Below, piece by piece: positions 36,960 through 49,649 of a stretch of DNA of 64,000 nt. The translations under genes and the position numbers were made by a program. This DNA comes from Scedosporium boydii (taxonomy: Eukaryota; Ascomycota; Sordariomycetes; Microascales; Microascaceae): assembly GCA_002221725.1 (NCBI GenBank), contig NJFT01000053.1:1-64000 (forward strand), written 5' to 3'. The notes under the pieces were generated by a model that saw nothing but the letters and a program-made list of their open reading frames with translations, searched no databases and had not been told where the DNA came from. Within the stretch, counting starts at the first letter, position 1. Each line of letters opens with the position of its first letter.

Positions 36960-38292
36960 TGATGTTAGCGTGATTTTGTTTTTATTTTCTTTTTCACGGC
37001 GATTCCTCAGACGAGAAACCATACTAACGATTTTGTCCGCGGAAGTGGTGGCTATGGTGCTGGACTGGTTGGGAAGAAAAGGTAGTATTGCGTGAGAGAG
37101 CTAGATTGGGCTGTTTGGGAGGGCAGAGTCTGTGGACAAGAGAATGCTTGAACGGGAATTGGACTGTGGTCATCAACAAACCTCGAGGTGAGTGCGGCGA
37201 TTTCTCTCTCCTTATATATTCTCTGGACTAGGCCACGAGATCTCATCTTGAGTCCTCTTCCGTTTTTCCTCAAGCAATGGCATCATTGATAGCACCGAAT
37301 GGCTCAGATTTCCATTCGACCGGTTGCGTGACCATCTTCGAGGCGAAGAAGCAATGAGAGATGGCCCCAGCGAGGTCCGACCTACCTTGCTGCCCGACCC
37401 GTCGTAGTCATGGCGGATCAGGACCTACATCATGGCTGATGGCTGGCGTACTTCCGTATAGTCCGACGAGATGTCGCCTTCTTTGCTTTTTGCTTTCCCC
37501 GATACGTTGAGTGTCTGTTTAGGCTGTGTCTGCAGCGCCAACGCTGATCCGAGACCTATCAACCCAGATTTCGGCGGCTCATCGTATCAAAAGTGGCTGG
37601 CTGAAATAGGTGATGAATGTCGGCCTCTGCACTTCGTAGGGAAAACGGCTCGCCGACGTAGAGACGCAACGTGGATGATCATATGTTTTCTTCGCTATAG
37701 TGAGAAGTTGCTCGTGATTTTTTTTCAAGACTAACGGACTGAAATTGCCAGACAGCTGCAGTACAAGTCTTGGATGAAACTCTCCTGTACCTATTCGAAA
37801 GTGCCTCCAGTTCTCCGTGCATGTCCTCAGGCACACAGGCCGTCATAGCCCGGATGGCTGAAAGAGGGACCATAAAGCACAACGACGGGCTGAGGATCAT
37901 ATGCTCTGAGATGCGTGTACGGACTGGTCAATGGGGTAGATGATGAATTGATACGACGGATATTGTGGCTGGCTGGGAGAAGGCGGTATGAAAATGCAAT
38001 GGAGTCGCCGAATTCAACTCTCACGGATAGTTGCTCTACATGGGTGCGCAGGGAGGAGAAATCAAAATATGCAGCATACCACAACCCAGGGGTGTGGTGC
38101 GTGTGCATCAATGGCGAGATACTATGAGCTCATCGGTCTCGACCAGATGTATTCAACAGACCCGAACAGCGGAGAACGTCCAGGGCCGATGCGTGGGGTG
38201 AGTGTATGTTCTTCCAATCCTCCTATTTCGTCTCATAACTGAACTTAAATTCTAGTAGGGGCTCCAGACGTCAACCGTAATGGAGTCATCAC
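36960..38292. other. Spacer without a recognised gene
   Basis: 1.3 kb. An open frame at 37471-37734 begins like a signal peptide but has no further support. I see no gene. Confidence 0.35.
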
Positions 38293-38769
38293 CTACAATG
38301 AGAGGGTCAGGCCAACAGCTGGCCCCAGGATGACCCAGCTAACCTGCCTCATGCCAGCACTACCTTCGCCACCACTCCCGCTCCCGCTATCGCCCACACT
38401 TCCGCTCGTCTCCGCCGGCTGATCAAGGCTCGTAACCGTAGCAGTAGCCGTAATGTTACTGCAATTCTTAGGCATAGTAGGCAACATCGTCTTGTCGCAG
38501 TAAAAGATTGTCTCGGTCGTCAACTTCGTGTAATCCGTCGTGCCACCGAACACGTACATGCCGCCGCTGCAATCCATCTGCCAGCACTCGTCGCACTCGA
38601 AGTGGTAGAGTGAGTAGAAGCATTTCGTGTTCTTTTGGCAGAGGGATTGGCAGAGTTCCGGGTTGGGGACGATTGTGTCGCTGAGAATGCCGACGACGTC
38701 TTCTGGGTTCATTCCCAGTGTTCGAGGGAGGAAGGCCGCGGTCGCGGCCAGGACGAAATGAAGCCTCAT
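38293..38769 (-). CDS. Small secreted 8-cysteine protein with GPI-type tail
   Basis: Starts at 38769 (MRLHFVLAATAAFLPRTLG, a signal peptide) and gives 158 residues in one exon. The mature part has eight Cys: LCQSLC, KCF, ECDECW, DC, YC and NCS. The spacing is not the CFEM pattern as far as I can tell. After a Thr-rich stretch comes a Ser/Gly linker (SGSVGDSGSGSGGEG) and a hydrophobic end (VSWVILGPAVGLTLSL), as expected for a GPI-anchored wall protein. The role is unknown; such proteins may act at the cell surface or as effectors. An ATG at 38793 would add eight residues without improving the signal. Confidence 0.75.
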   Translation of the reverse strand: MRLHFVLAATAAFLPRTLGMNPEDVVGILSDTIVPNPELCQSLCQKNTKCFYSLYHFECDECWQMDCSGGMYVFGGTTDYTKLTTETIFYCDKTMLPTMPKNCSNITATATVTSLDQPAETSGSVGDSGSGSGGEGSAGMRQVSWVILGPAVGLTLSL

Positions 38770-39971
38770 TTGTATTATTGGAGAATTTTGCAATTAGATT
38801 GGTTTTGGCTTTCAGAGACGAGTTTCTTCATCTCAAAGTTGGACAGCAGATCGCCCGAGTTTTTGGGAGGAATCGATCCTTCAGACTCCATGTTGGACCT
38901 GGGAGTCGTCTTCTCTTATAATAGTGCGTACGCATTCCGATCTCAACGGACTCCACAGGGGATACAACTCGATGTTGCATCGACAGTTCCCACCCCAATC
39001 AAGTTATGTTTTGCATGCTGGGGACGGGATTGATAACCCCGACCCAGGATAAGCATCGAGCCGTAAGAGCGAATGATCACGAAGACCAGCCGAATCGTAC
39101 GTAGCCGATGTGTCATGCCTATATGCCAACATTCAGGGGCTGCGCTGTTATTCAAATCCCCATGTTGGCCCGTCGGCTCTTGATCCCGACGTTTTCTTCT
39201 GTTGCCAGAGTCAATCCAAACAACCTACATCCCTCACATCGCCTTCGATTGAGATCCTGAAAACAGCCCCATTTATATTTCGATCCGCGGAGCGTTTGTA
39301 GCCGAAATTATTCACACGCATACTATGGATTGGACCCCGCGAATGGAAGAGACCACACCAGAACCGGCAGCCAGGACCTGTCTGGAGCAAAATGACAACA
39401 GGGAATATCTTTGCTACGTCTCCGGAAGAAGGGAGAATCCCCGGCCAGGTGAGCAGGGAGGGACGAGGACATGAAGAGATCTTACCTATCTGAGCCATTC
39501 TTGCGCATTTTTCTTCCCATGGCTAGAATGCTTTTCGACACTTACACCCCTGTCTTCGGTTCACTCATTCAGTCACCATTGCGTCACCTGCCCATCCTCA
39601 GTTCGGTCTCCTCAGCGTCAACTTTGTCCTTTCTCCCCAGGCCAACAGAAATATGAAGTATACAGTTTCCATGGCAAGACTACCCAGTCGGACAGGCGAG
39701 AGATTTAAATATCTAACTCAAACAAAGTCAGAAAACAGCGAGAGGAGGAAGTTTACGTTAATCTCGTAGCTGGCATCGGGCCGCCAAGTCTCAGTTTCTC
39801 TAGGACTTCATATGAAAATATATCACTGTTTCACGTTCGATATCTGTTAGCTTCGGAAAAAACATGAAGAAAACGATCAATCTATTATTGGAGACGTTAT
39901 GGCACAGACAGGCATGTCAGAAAGACCCCCGATAGAGGAGCGTGGATTCTACGTACAAAACCCCTCTCCAT
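38770..39971. other. Spacer without a recognised gene
   Basis: 1.2 kb between two minus-strand genes. Only short frames without motif are present. Confidence 0.4.
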
Positions 39972-41175
39972 TTACCAGTATCTCCTGCTCATAATATCAC
40001 GCGTCTCTTCCCTCCACTTTTTGGAACAGAGCTCTCGAGCAATATTCTCTTCCAGTACGCGAAGTTCCACATGGAGTGGGCAAGCCGTTCCGGCTGAACA
40101 CACATGAGTGGACAGGGCTTTCGCAGGTAATGCTGATATTTCCCTGGCGAGGACACCAATGCAATCTTTGTCTCGCATCCGCGACCGCAGATCCTTGTGC
40201 GACACCAACAACAAATACTCGGCCAGTCGGGAATCCTGGGAACACCACCTTGTGTAAAACGCCTGGCTTTTGCATTGCCTGTTGTCGGCGCCTGAAAGAT
40301 GCGTCTCGCGAGGTTCATCGCACTCTTCGCAGAATTGTTCATCCGCCCTGTAATACCGACCTCCTTCCTTCTCGATCCTGTTTCGCGCAGATCCCAATTC
40401 CTGGTACATTACTCGTCGGATCTCTTCCATTGTTGAATCGATGGAACCTGTTGCTATTAGCTGTGTTCAGATGCTGCCAGCTTTTATAGCTGTACGTATG
40501 AGTTTGTGGGGTGCGGAGGAGGGGGATCGTTACTTTCAATACACTTGGGAAGATGTTGTTGGAGGATCTCATCATCGTCCCAATACGCCTGAAAGTAAAC
40601 CGGTAATTCCTTTACCGCTTGTTCAAATATGGAGTGGAAGCGCTCATCCTGGCCGAAAAGTGCCGATGCCAGAAGTAACAAGCCGTAACAGCCACATGCC
40701 CTGGGCTCGTTGTCAGGTATTGGTGTATGGCTGAGCCAACCCGTGATCCATGGCTGAAGGGAACTCTGGAACTTGTACTTTTCGCATTGGACAGCGACCT
40801 GGGCGATGCGCTCGATGGTGATGAATTCCTTATCGGGTACCATGTCCTTCCGATTATGGAGGGCAGCGACAATGATCTGCATCGCCTCGTCGTACTCTTC
40901 CGTCAAGACGAGGGTTGGCAAGCCCTCGCTCTTTGGTTCGCCGGGGATTTCCTGGAGACTGTTCGCGAGGATTTCGGCAAGTATTGGCGACGCATGTCGC
41001 AGGAGTGTCGACGATACGAGGAGGAGGCTTACATTCCTTTCGGGCCCCACGATGGCCACGATCAAATCTCCGTCGGCGGCGAGCTTTTCGAGCGGCGATA
41101 CTACTCCCGATTCTCGGTTAGTAGGACTTTAGACGTGCAAGAGATATGCCTCTTTGCCATCTTACCTTCGGACAT
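39972..41175 (-). CDS. BTB/POZ domain protein
   Basis: Three exons, 41166-41175, 40534-41100 and 39972-40453, give 352 residues. The first coding exon is only 10 nt (MSE plus one base, donor GTAAGA) and joins to VSPLEKLAADGDLIVAIVGPE. The BTB fold follows: LLVSSTLLRHASPILAEIL, then LVLTEEYDEAMQIIVAALH and IAQVAVQCEKYKFQSSLQPW. The C-terminal half carries YRADEQFCEECDE, QAFYTRWCSQDSRLAEYL, and CSAGTACPLHVEL, a Cys-rich region typical of the fungal BTB family of this type. BTB proteins act as dimers and often as cullin adaptors, but no partner is evident here. The gene is intact. Confidence 0.85.
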
Positions 41176-42923
41176 GGTTGCGAGGTGTATGGCCCTGTCG
41201 GGCTCTGTCGGGGCTAGTAGTCGATGCTGACGGCTCTGCAAAAAAGATATCAGCACGACCAACCGTGGCTTATGTAGTAATATAACATGGCACGCCTGGT
41301 TGTCTTTCGTATTCGCTGGAGTTCTTCCCCCCAGGCTTCAACGAAGCCGTTTCGATAATAGAACCAAGTGTTCAGGATTTAGGCAGGCGACTACGCCAGG
41401 TTGTTACGGTGGCAGCCTTTGGGGGATGGCCTATGATGATATCATGAGTCTAGAACGGTGTTGCCATTTCCATTTCAAAGGATATAGAAAGAAGAAATAG
41501 ACGAACAAAGGAGGAAGCATCCTTGACCTACGTTTAAATTCTACTTTAATCATACCTCGCTCGTCTGGTCTCGATCTATTTCCGCAATGGTGTCACTTCT
41601 ACCTACACGCAGTTCAGAATAACCCCGATATCACGAACTGGTAACTGACACCTTGGGGGATTGTCCACAGCAGCCTAGTGACATCTATTGATGACTTTTA
41701 CTTTCATTTGATCATGCTTGGCCTAGTCGCCTGTCGATGGATCGGTTCCGTCCGGCATAGAAGAGGCGATTCAAATCACCAAGTCCACTCCAATTCTTGA
41801 TATGCCAGTCCAGATGTAGCCTATAGACTTCTTCAAGACCTCCTAGCTTCTTCCATCTTCTAGCAAAAACACCTACATTCTTCAAACTCAGTGCTCTCAA
41901 ATGTGTGGTTCGTGGAAGAAAGCTGTAGCAAAGGGTGAGCACATGCGCCCGGTGTGGAAGAACCCGAAGTCATCAACATCCGTGATGCGCCAAAGAAGCT
42001 GACTATTAGCAAGAAAGGCGCCGGCGAGTGAAACCATATATTTTCCTAACTTATTCCAGGATATAAAAATGACATACGTCTTTCCCTACACTTTACAATC
42101 CTATCGAAAGTTCAATTTCTTGGCTCTTGAGCACCGTTTGATCAACAATGAGTATACACGCACAGGGCCGGGGGCTGGGCCGAGGGCGGAGGAGACACCT
42201 GCCCGGAGTGCCAAGTTAACGAGCTCCAGGTGGCTACAGCGACCCCAGGAGTGAACCACTGATCAGCCGGGGTGACGAATGCTAGCGTAGTTTATATCCT
42301 CGGCGTCGCTGGTGGCCGGAGCGTGGGTATACAGCGATTTGAGTGGTCGCGGCCGGGCTCAGCTAAATCAGCTGAATGACGTGGGTCTCGCTGGGTACCG
42401 GGCTCCGCGGCGACAATTTGTTTGAGATTCCTACACAGCGACTTCTGTGAATATGAAAATGAAAACCTATCGCATGCAGAAAGATTCCCAGACAGGCAAT
42501 CTCGCCACTTTGTATTGAGGCGTTCGTGGGCTGATCATAACTTGAGAGGCTTGTGTGGCGCCCAGACTACAATCGCTGCTCAGCCAATGGAAACCAGGGG
42601 GAAACGAGCCAGCGCATCCGCAAAAGACATTCCAGGTCCATTCTTTCGGAAGACCCAACAATTGTAACTAATTTTTGATAAGCAGAGTCTTGCATACGCC
42701 ATTATGAGCAGCTAGGGTAAGAAGATCACCATTATATGTCGATTAAAGGCTTCTCTGTTGACGTTAAGGCTGGTACTTGATGGGCAGGAGGTACTATTAA
42801 CTGAAAATGTATCAGAAGTTATTCAAAGTTATTTAACTTGATCTGCCTGGGAACTGTACTGCCTATACTCCTAACTGTCTTGCGTACGCGAACCTATATT
42901 AATCGTTCCCTTTTCCCTCCGCC
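41176..42923. other. Spacer without a recognised gene
   Basis: 1.7 kb. A minus-strand frame at 41712-41942 reads HLRALSLKNVGVFARRWKKL, which recalls leucine-rich parts of fungal F-box proteins, but it has no partner exon and I do not call it. Confidence 0.35.
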
Positions 42924-44558
42924 TTACGCTGTCCTTTCCTGCTGGTCAATAACCCCTATACGAACCATTGATTGGTGAGAAGGGTTTAAAACATCTAGCT
43001 GAAACGGAAATGTCTCGCCAAAGACCACGAATACTTTGACCATAGCTCTTTCAGCTCTTTCTCTGCCCGGGGCCATCCTCACCATTCGCATCAGGGTATG
43101 GAAGAGAGCGATGTAGGCAGGGCAGCAGTCAATCCTGTCGATAACGAGGCAAATGCGCGATACCTTGCCAAGCACAACTTCCCAGATGCGCCATATATCA
43201 TCCAGAGTAGGCGAATGACTGCCTCTCCCGGTGGGGACTGCCTCCGCAAGATCCCTTTCCTCACAGAGGCTCCTGTTCTGATCCAAGACCTGCCAAAGCA
43301 GGTACTTCAGCACGTCCACATCGCTCGGCCCCTTTGCGGGCCTGGACCGATCCTGAACGAGAGCCGTACACACAATCCAATCCAGCATTTCCCGGAAGTG
43401 ACGCTCAACTTCGAACACTGAAGAGGAGAGCCACGAGACACCTAGTTCCGGATACAGGGACTTTCCCGTCAAGATAAATATTTGGCTTGATGGGCTTTTG
43501 AGCCAGTCTGTGTATTGCTCCAAAGACGATAACTGCCACAAGTCAAATATCTCCGCGTCGTCATCGATCATCCGCGCGTCACGCAGCTCTTCGGCATAGA
43601 AGGTCGGGTCGAGGACGTGGAGATCGTCGATGGCGAGGTAGTTTCGTATATTTCGCATCATCAGGACCTCTACGGTCTGTACGAGAGACTTGATTCTCTT
43701 TTGAGATTCCGTCAAGGCAGCGGAGCGGATGATGTCGGCATCACGCCGGATAGCTTCCCTCAACTGTTCGATGGACTTGTCATCCCGTGACCTATGGAAA
43801 TTGGAGTAGAATAATCGACCTGCATCGGCACTGTTAGCTATGGCGAAGACAGCTGTTGTGAGAAACCTGGGTCCATGCCATACCGATACTACTGCGAGAG
43901 TAGTAAATCTTTGCCTGCTGGGCGAATTGGATAACGTTGCAGGCGAAGGCATCCAGTCGCGATACTGTCCCTTTTTGATCTTCCGATAACTTTACGAGCT
44001 GTTCCAGCTCCGGAAAGGCAATTGTGATATGTTCCATCGTTTCCAAGATTACCGCCTCCATTTCTTCCTTCATTACGGCAGCCTATATTCGCACAAGCAC
44101 AAAACAGATCTCTATCAGCAGGAAGGCGTCACATAATAATTTGAGAACGGTCGAGTATAATCTCATACCCTGAACACCATTGCCATCGTCCCGTACACCA
44201 CCGAAGCAAACGGAGCGCCCGTTCCGGAGTCTATTACACCGACAAGAGGCGAGAACTTCTCGAGGAAGTCGTGGAACGCGACGGCGAATTTCTGGAGGCC
44301 CGCTCTTGCTCGTCCGCCGGTTCCTCGGCTCCTCCCCCGGTCCAATTCGCCCCACGCTTCTTGGGCGTTCTCGATGAATGGGAGGACTATGTTTTCGATG
44401 TCCGTCCGGGTCGTGATGACAAGGGCGGGCTGAGGATTCTCGCTTCCTCTGCGTCGAGGGTGGGAGTTTCCGGCTTTTTCCAGAGCCTTTTGGAGCTCTT
44501 CTACTTTCGCCTCGCAGAGAGGGAAATTGGTGGTATGTGGCCCCTGTGCGGCTCCCAT
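42924..44558 (-). CDS. DUF7708 STAND-like protein with a degenerate nucleotide-binding part
   Basis: Three exons, 44169-44558, 43884-44082 and 42924-43819, give 494 residues with consistent phases. The N-terminal helical domain (VEELQKALEKAG, LQKFAVAFHDFLEKFSPLVG, and VYGTMAMVFRAAVMKEEM) is the DUF7708 type found in front of NACHT-ankyrin proteins. The middle has QLREAIRRDADIIRSAALTE, and then TDWLKSPSSQIFILTGKS at the place where a P-loop is expected; the Gly pattern of a Walker A motif is incomplete. CLVIDRIDCC resembles a Walker B strand. There are no ankyrin or WD repeats after it. It may be a short signalling relative of fungal NLRs or an intact C-terminally reduced one. It faces the AAA+ gene across 832 bp. 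Confidence 0.75.
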
Positions 44559-45390
44559 TACACATTATACTGAGATTCATCTAAAATGAAGAAGGGTCGA
44601 TCTAACCCCAATAGAACGAGGTTGAGCAACTCGTCCTATGCTTTTCTCTTGCTTGGTGCGGGGGTATTATCCAATAACTGACATCCACATCCACATCTAT
44701 ATGATATCGATCAACCAACCCTCTAGGAAAGTGGAAAAGAAGACCTCCGGCCACATCCGCCACGAAAAACCACTCCACCTCCTTCTGTTAACACGAGATA
44801 AAGTGAGAAGCGACACCAAAGTGTCCCAATTCCGCCACAAGCGATGTTTGGGTGTGATTAGAGGGAAAACCCTGACGAGATCACCAATGGGAACCATGCA
44901 TCGAGTTGAAAGGGCGCGCTATTTTGAGGCTGCAGCTGTGGGCGTTATCACGAGGTGCATGTGCAGGTGACATGTTCAGCTCAGCTTCAAGTAGTGGCAC
45001 CACCTGCCGCAATGCCGCAAGGCTCGGTCGCTGATGGGTATCCCATCCCCTTTTTGCCCCCGTACCCCATTTGTAACTTTATCATCATGAAAATAATAAT
45101 TTGGTGACAGACTAACTGTTTTGGAAATATTACTTTATCGAACACACCATTTCCATCCAGATTCGGCATCATCTGTGTCGTGCCACCAAACAGGATCGCC
45201 GTGGTCCATAGCCTGGCCTACGGAGTACGGAGTACTTTCACGATTCGGATCCTCTAATGTGTCAGTTCACAAAATGCGGCGCATCCGAGAAGTCCAATTC
45301 AAGTCTTCTATTATAATAGAAGACTGAAACGCACTTTTTGCTACCGGCTTCGCCTTATTTACTATTCCAAACTCACATCTATCTTCCGTC
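44559..45390. promoter_or_regulatory. Shared divergent promoter region
   Basis: 832 bases between the start codons of the DUF7708 gene (minus) and the AAA+ gene (plus). No gene is seen. No clear operator was identified; the arrangement alone suggests joint regulation. Confidence 0.35.
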
Positions 45391-48300
45391 ATGTTTCTCG
45401 GAGAAGGTCAAAATCTGGACAAGATGAATGGCAAAACAAGTCGCGCAACCGAACCAAGTATCGCAGGAAGGGCAGGCTCCACGTCCGAGCCGAACCCCGA
45501 GTCGGCTCCGCATACACCGGAGCGGAGAGATGAGATTGAAGGTGGAGAGCAGGTAAGACTTCGGTCGGCCTAGTCTAATTTTTTTTTCTTTTTATTTTCT
45601 TGCCCTTCGTCTAGAGATTATAGAGCTAATGCACGCCGCAGAGGCTCCTAGCGGAGAACAATGAACTGCGAGAGCGCCTCGCGGAGTTGGAGAAATTCCT
45701 GGATGCCGCAGAGACTCGACCCGGACGGAGGCGGAGACGGTACCGTTCTCCCTCTTGCTCCACCTCAAGGTCGGTCAGCAGGTCGAGCTCTGCTAGCGAC
45801 TCATCCACTGAAGACGACGAGCCCGTCCCGAAAGGAGACGGCGACCAAATTCTCTGCGACCCCGAGCCAAAGTTCGTGGCGCGCGTGTTCGACATCAGCG
45901 GTAGCTCCGTCGAAATCTCCAGGGAGCTCAACGCCCCAGATATCCGACCGAGAGCCAAGGCGGCAGCGCCATCCTTTATCTGGCGGAACACGATTCGTCC
46001 GAGACAGGGAAGACCCAAGGCGGAAGTCGTCATCATCATGTGCCCCAAGTTGAAGGCGGTGCTGGCGAAACAGCTCCACGGATACCCAGGACACTACAAC
46101 ACGCAACAGCTCAAGTTTTCCAGCCCGTTCCTCCCCCTCATACACAACTGGTCGAAATTGGAGGCCGAAGCCGATAGGCTTGACAAGGACTCGGATGACC
46201 CCTGCTCACACCACTTGAAACGCCTTCTCGGCGCTGTGCGGGAGAAGTACCGACCTATCCGGTCTTACTTGGACACGAGCAAGCAAAATGAGGCTGATAA
46301 GGTCGTGTCGTTCCGAAATCTTGACAAACTCTTCCGTCCCGGACAGTTCGTCTATGCAAGTCCCTTCAACGAACCCCAAGCTTTCCTGGTTTTATCGCAT
46401 CAGTACATGACATCTAGGTCGCGAGATAGGGTATTTGTCCTTTGGTGCTGGACATACAGTAAGCTCAATACCAGTTTTTTTCTTTTTTCTCCTTTTCTCC
46501 TTTCCGATGAGATTTTGTTAATAACGCGTGACACATGTAGGTTTCGACGGCAAGGTCTTTTCTCGTGCAACCTTTGATGTCGCCATCGAGCGGTACCAAG
46601 GCATGAAGAAAATCACGTCCCTACGATGTTACCCCTTGGAGTATTATGAGCCAAGATCCAATGAGAATATCCGGGAGTTGCTCATTAATCGAGGGCGGAG
46701 GTATTACATCATCAACACCAGGGAGGGTGCGAGCATGATGTTCAACCATGACGGAGACGCGCTTCTCAGGGTCGACCCGGTGCAGAGTCTACAGGCGCGA
46801 TACGGCGACGGGACGCTAGCTTCCCTTATCAGAATTGGGTCTGAAATAGATCGCCGAAAGGCCCCGGATGACGATGTATGGAACAGAGATCTCTCAGTTT
46901 AGTCGTTTGACAACATATGCTGATTTGGCTTTTAGTACGATACGGCTCAAAAGCTCTTGGAGGGATCCAAGCGACTCACTGTGAGCAAGAAGAACATAAA
47001 TCCTCTGAGAGGAACCCGCCATTAATTCACTCTACAACAACATAGTGCCACGGGCGGGTCATGATCGATTCCGCATCGTACCGGCTTTACGGGCCGGAAA
47101 TGTCCTGGGAAATTGATATCGGGAGACGACCCCAGGTATACACTGAGGTATGACACCACCGCTCAAAGTAGAATCAAGCATGGAAGATTTTAATGGAGCG
47201 AAATTGGGACAGTGCGACTGCATGCAATGCCAAACAAACGAAGAACTCGTCAACCTCCTCAGAACCAACTACGATAAATTCGGCAAGGATTGTCAAGGGC
47301 TGTGGCCTCCATTCCACAACGACGAACAGTACATGATCTGCCCTCCATTTGTAAAGGGTTTCGACCTCTTTAAGAAGATATGGGTGCACATGGCGGTCAA
47401 GAATGTGCACGACATTCGCCAGGAAGATCTAAACAGCCAGAAGACATTAAAGAAGGTGGTCCTCCCCGACACTGAGAACTGGAGAAGAGTGAAGTCTATC
47501 TTGACGAACTTGATAGGATGCCACGGGGTGGATATGAGGAAAATCGACGGTGTGCCATCCCGCGTTCGGGATGTGATTGAGGGCAAGGGCGACGGCCTCG
47601 TGATTCTTCTTCACGGTAAGCACAGGAGAAACCCATTAGCTGTTGGTCATGTGTAGTTAACCTAACGAGGCATCAGGCGCCTCTGGAGTTGGGAAGACTC
47701 TTATGGCTGGTAAGTCGACCGCACTCGATTCACGTCCATGTGCAATCGTTGGGAACACAACAAAGGCAGACTCTTACGCTTACCTTTTTTCCCTTTTCTC
47801 TACAGAGGCTATAGCCGAGTCAACCGGTCGCCCGCTACTGAAGGTCAGCGTGGGCGATATCGGTTTGAATGTCACCGAGGTGGAAGGAAAGCTTGAGCAA
47901 TTCTTCCAGCTGGCAAGTCGCTGGAAGGCAATCTTACTCTTCGACGAAGCGGATATTCTTCTCCAAAAAAGAGAGCATGTCGTTCACTCTTTCGACAGGA
48001 ATTGCGTCGTCTCGGGTAAGGCAATTTCCTCACGAGGGAAGACTCAGCAGGGCTTCGTGCTTACTTTAGCAACTTTCAGTTTTCCTCAAGGTGCTTGAAT
48101 ACTTCGAAGGAGTCTTGATCCTCACAACAAACAGTTCGTTGCCCCACTCCCCCCTAGACTCAAGCCTTGATACATGTGTGGCGTGCAGGAATTTCACTAA
48201 CCTGTGCCGACGTACCCGCAGGGATGAAAACGTTCGACATCGCCGTCCAGTCTAGGGTGCACCTAGCGCTCAACTTCCCCAACATGCAGAAACCCGAGCT

Positions 48301-48580
48301 CCAGAAGCTCATAGACTTGTTCCTCGAAGGCGTGAAGGAGAACGAGATGGAAGGAAGCCTGATCCGGAACTGGATGCAGTACGGCCTCACGAGCGAGGGC
48401 ATCAACGGCAGGGAGATCCGCAACATCATCTCCGCCGCCGTTGACCTGGCGCGCATCGAGAAGCGCGTGTTGAAGGCGGGGGACATCTTGGAGCTGTGGG
48501 AACGTACGCAGTCGTTTAAGCGGAGCGTGTCGACGGAGACGGCGATTGAGGAGAACAAGACCCTCGTGCGGTCCGAGTAG
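45391..48580 (+). CDS. AAA+ ATPase with DUF7025-type N-terminal region, one apparent frameshift
   Basis: Nine exons: 45391-45552, 45642-46458, 46541-46875, 46936-46980, 47046-47615, 47677-47709, 47806-48015, 48080-48133 and 48222-48580. They sum to 2585 nt, one short of a multiple of three, matching a single lost base at GG 47147-47148, where the frame must change. A coiled coil (LLAENNELRERLAELEKFLD) and an Arg/Ser-rich stretch come first. The DUF7025-like part has SFRNLDKLFRPGQFVYASPF and RVMIDSASYRLYGPEMSWEI. The ATPase has Walker A LLHGASGVGKTLMA and Walker B ILLFDEADILL, with LTTNRMKTFDIAVQSRVH as sensor and arginine-finger region. Such proteins are frequent in fungal accessory regions; the substrate is unknown. 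Exon 6 (33 nt) carries the P-loop. Confidence 0.87.
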
Positions 48581-48724
48581 TTTTGACCGTGTAAGTAGGC
48601 GTTTTATTGTCGTTCTTTTTCTAGGTGGGCCGGACTTCTTCAAATGCCCTCACATACGTATTTAAAGCCTAGGCGGCAATTTTCTTCGTTACTTGACACT
48701 TATCAGGTCTAGATGTGTATTCCG

Positions 48725-49150
48725 CGTATTTGTAGAACCCCTGGCAGGAATGGATAGTTGTCGGACCTGTTGATCAATGGAAGCAACAGTAGAATATATA
48801 AAAAGAAGGCCTCCAAATAGAGGGAGGTAAGGAAACATATCAGTACCCAATAGGGCACTCTGTGACATAAGTCAAGCCGGAATAGACAGCTGGACGTCAG
48901 CAAGGAATAATGATTAGTGAGAATTTTGAGTGAAAGAAGTCAATTGAACTGAAGAAAGAACCGATAATGATGAAGAACTTGAAGAACTTGTCCTCCTCTC
49001 TGATGAGAAGGAAGAAAAGAAAAGAAATAGCTTTGCCCCTGGCTTCGTAAAGGAATAAAGTTCTCCTGCTCCTGTCTCTGCGGTCTATGAGAGAACTGCA
49101 CCCTTTCTACCACTGTCGCCTTTTTCTCCATCGCAGTATAAGGGTCGAAG
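48725..49150 (-). mobile_element. LTR-type retroelement fragment, copy A
   Basis: On the minus strand this stretch matches 56525-56950 over about 420 bases with many transitions. The best-kept block is near 48960-49020 (TTCTTTTCTTCCTTCTCATC then GAGGAGGACAAGTTCTTC on the minus strand). Within it, 48730-48867 starts TGTCACAGAGTGCCC and ends GGTTCTACA on the minus strand, as a 138-bp LTR would (TG...CA). I infer the 3' end of a decayed LTR element. No coding domain remains. Confidence 0.6.
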
Positions 49151-49649
49151 GTGCCTGTTATAGATAAGTAAGGCAGTCAAGCAGCATTTACAAGATAGTA
49201 ATAGAAGTGTGTATTTAAGTATGGGGGTGTAGTTGTACCTGAATTGACTACTGGAGAGTCTTGAAAGACAAACTAGATACAAGGGGGATTCCATAGTTTA
49301 ATAGACATTTTCCTTCCAAGCTCTCCAGGGTGATCGCCATCCTGAGGCTATGATCACCATCCGTCCCTGATCGTAACGCTCGCCGCTACGATCACTGTGA
49401 ACTACACGCAGGCCTACCGACATCGTCGTGTGCTTTAGCAGGTAGTGGACGAGCGGGACACCCCCAGTCCTCGATCAGTAGCCTTTTCCCCCTTCTTTCT
49501 GCGGTGCTTCTAGCTGAGTGGTGTTCAGCACTTCTCGAGCAGTTATTAGCTGAGATCGGTGTGCGAGCACGCGCCAGATGGTAGGCGTCGCGTCCCGAAG
49601 AAATGCCGATGCAAGGCGTTTCGCTCGAATAGGAGAAGCAACCCACAGG
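49151..49649. other. Spacer at the left edge of the decayed island
   Basis: Lies between LTR copy A and the HET tail relic. No coding motif is seen. Confidence 0.3.

Noticed and set aside
41712..41942. Leucine-rich frame as an F-box/LRR relic
   Set aside because: Resemblance is limited to about 20 residues and nothing supports it on either side.
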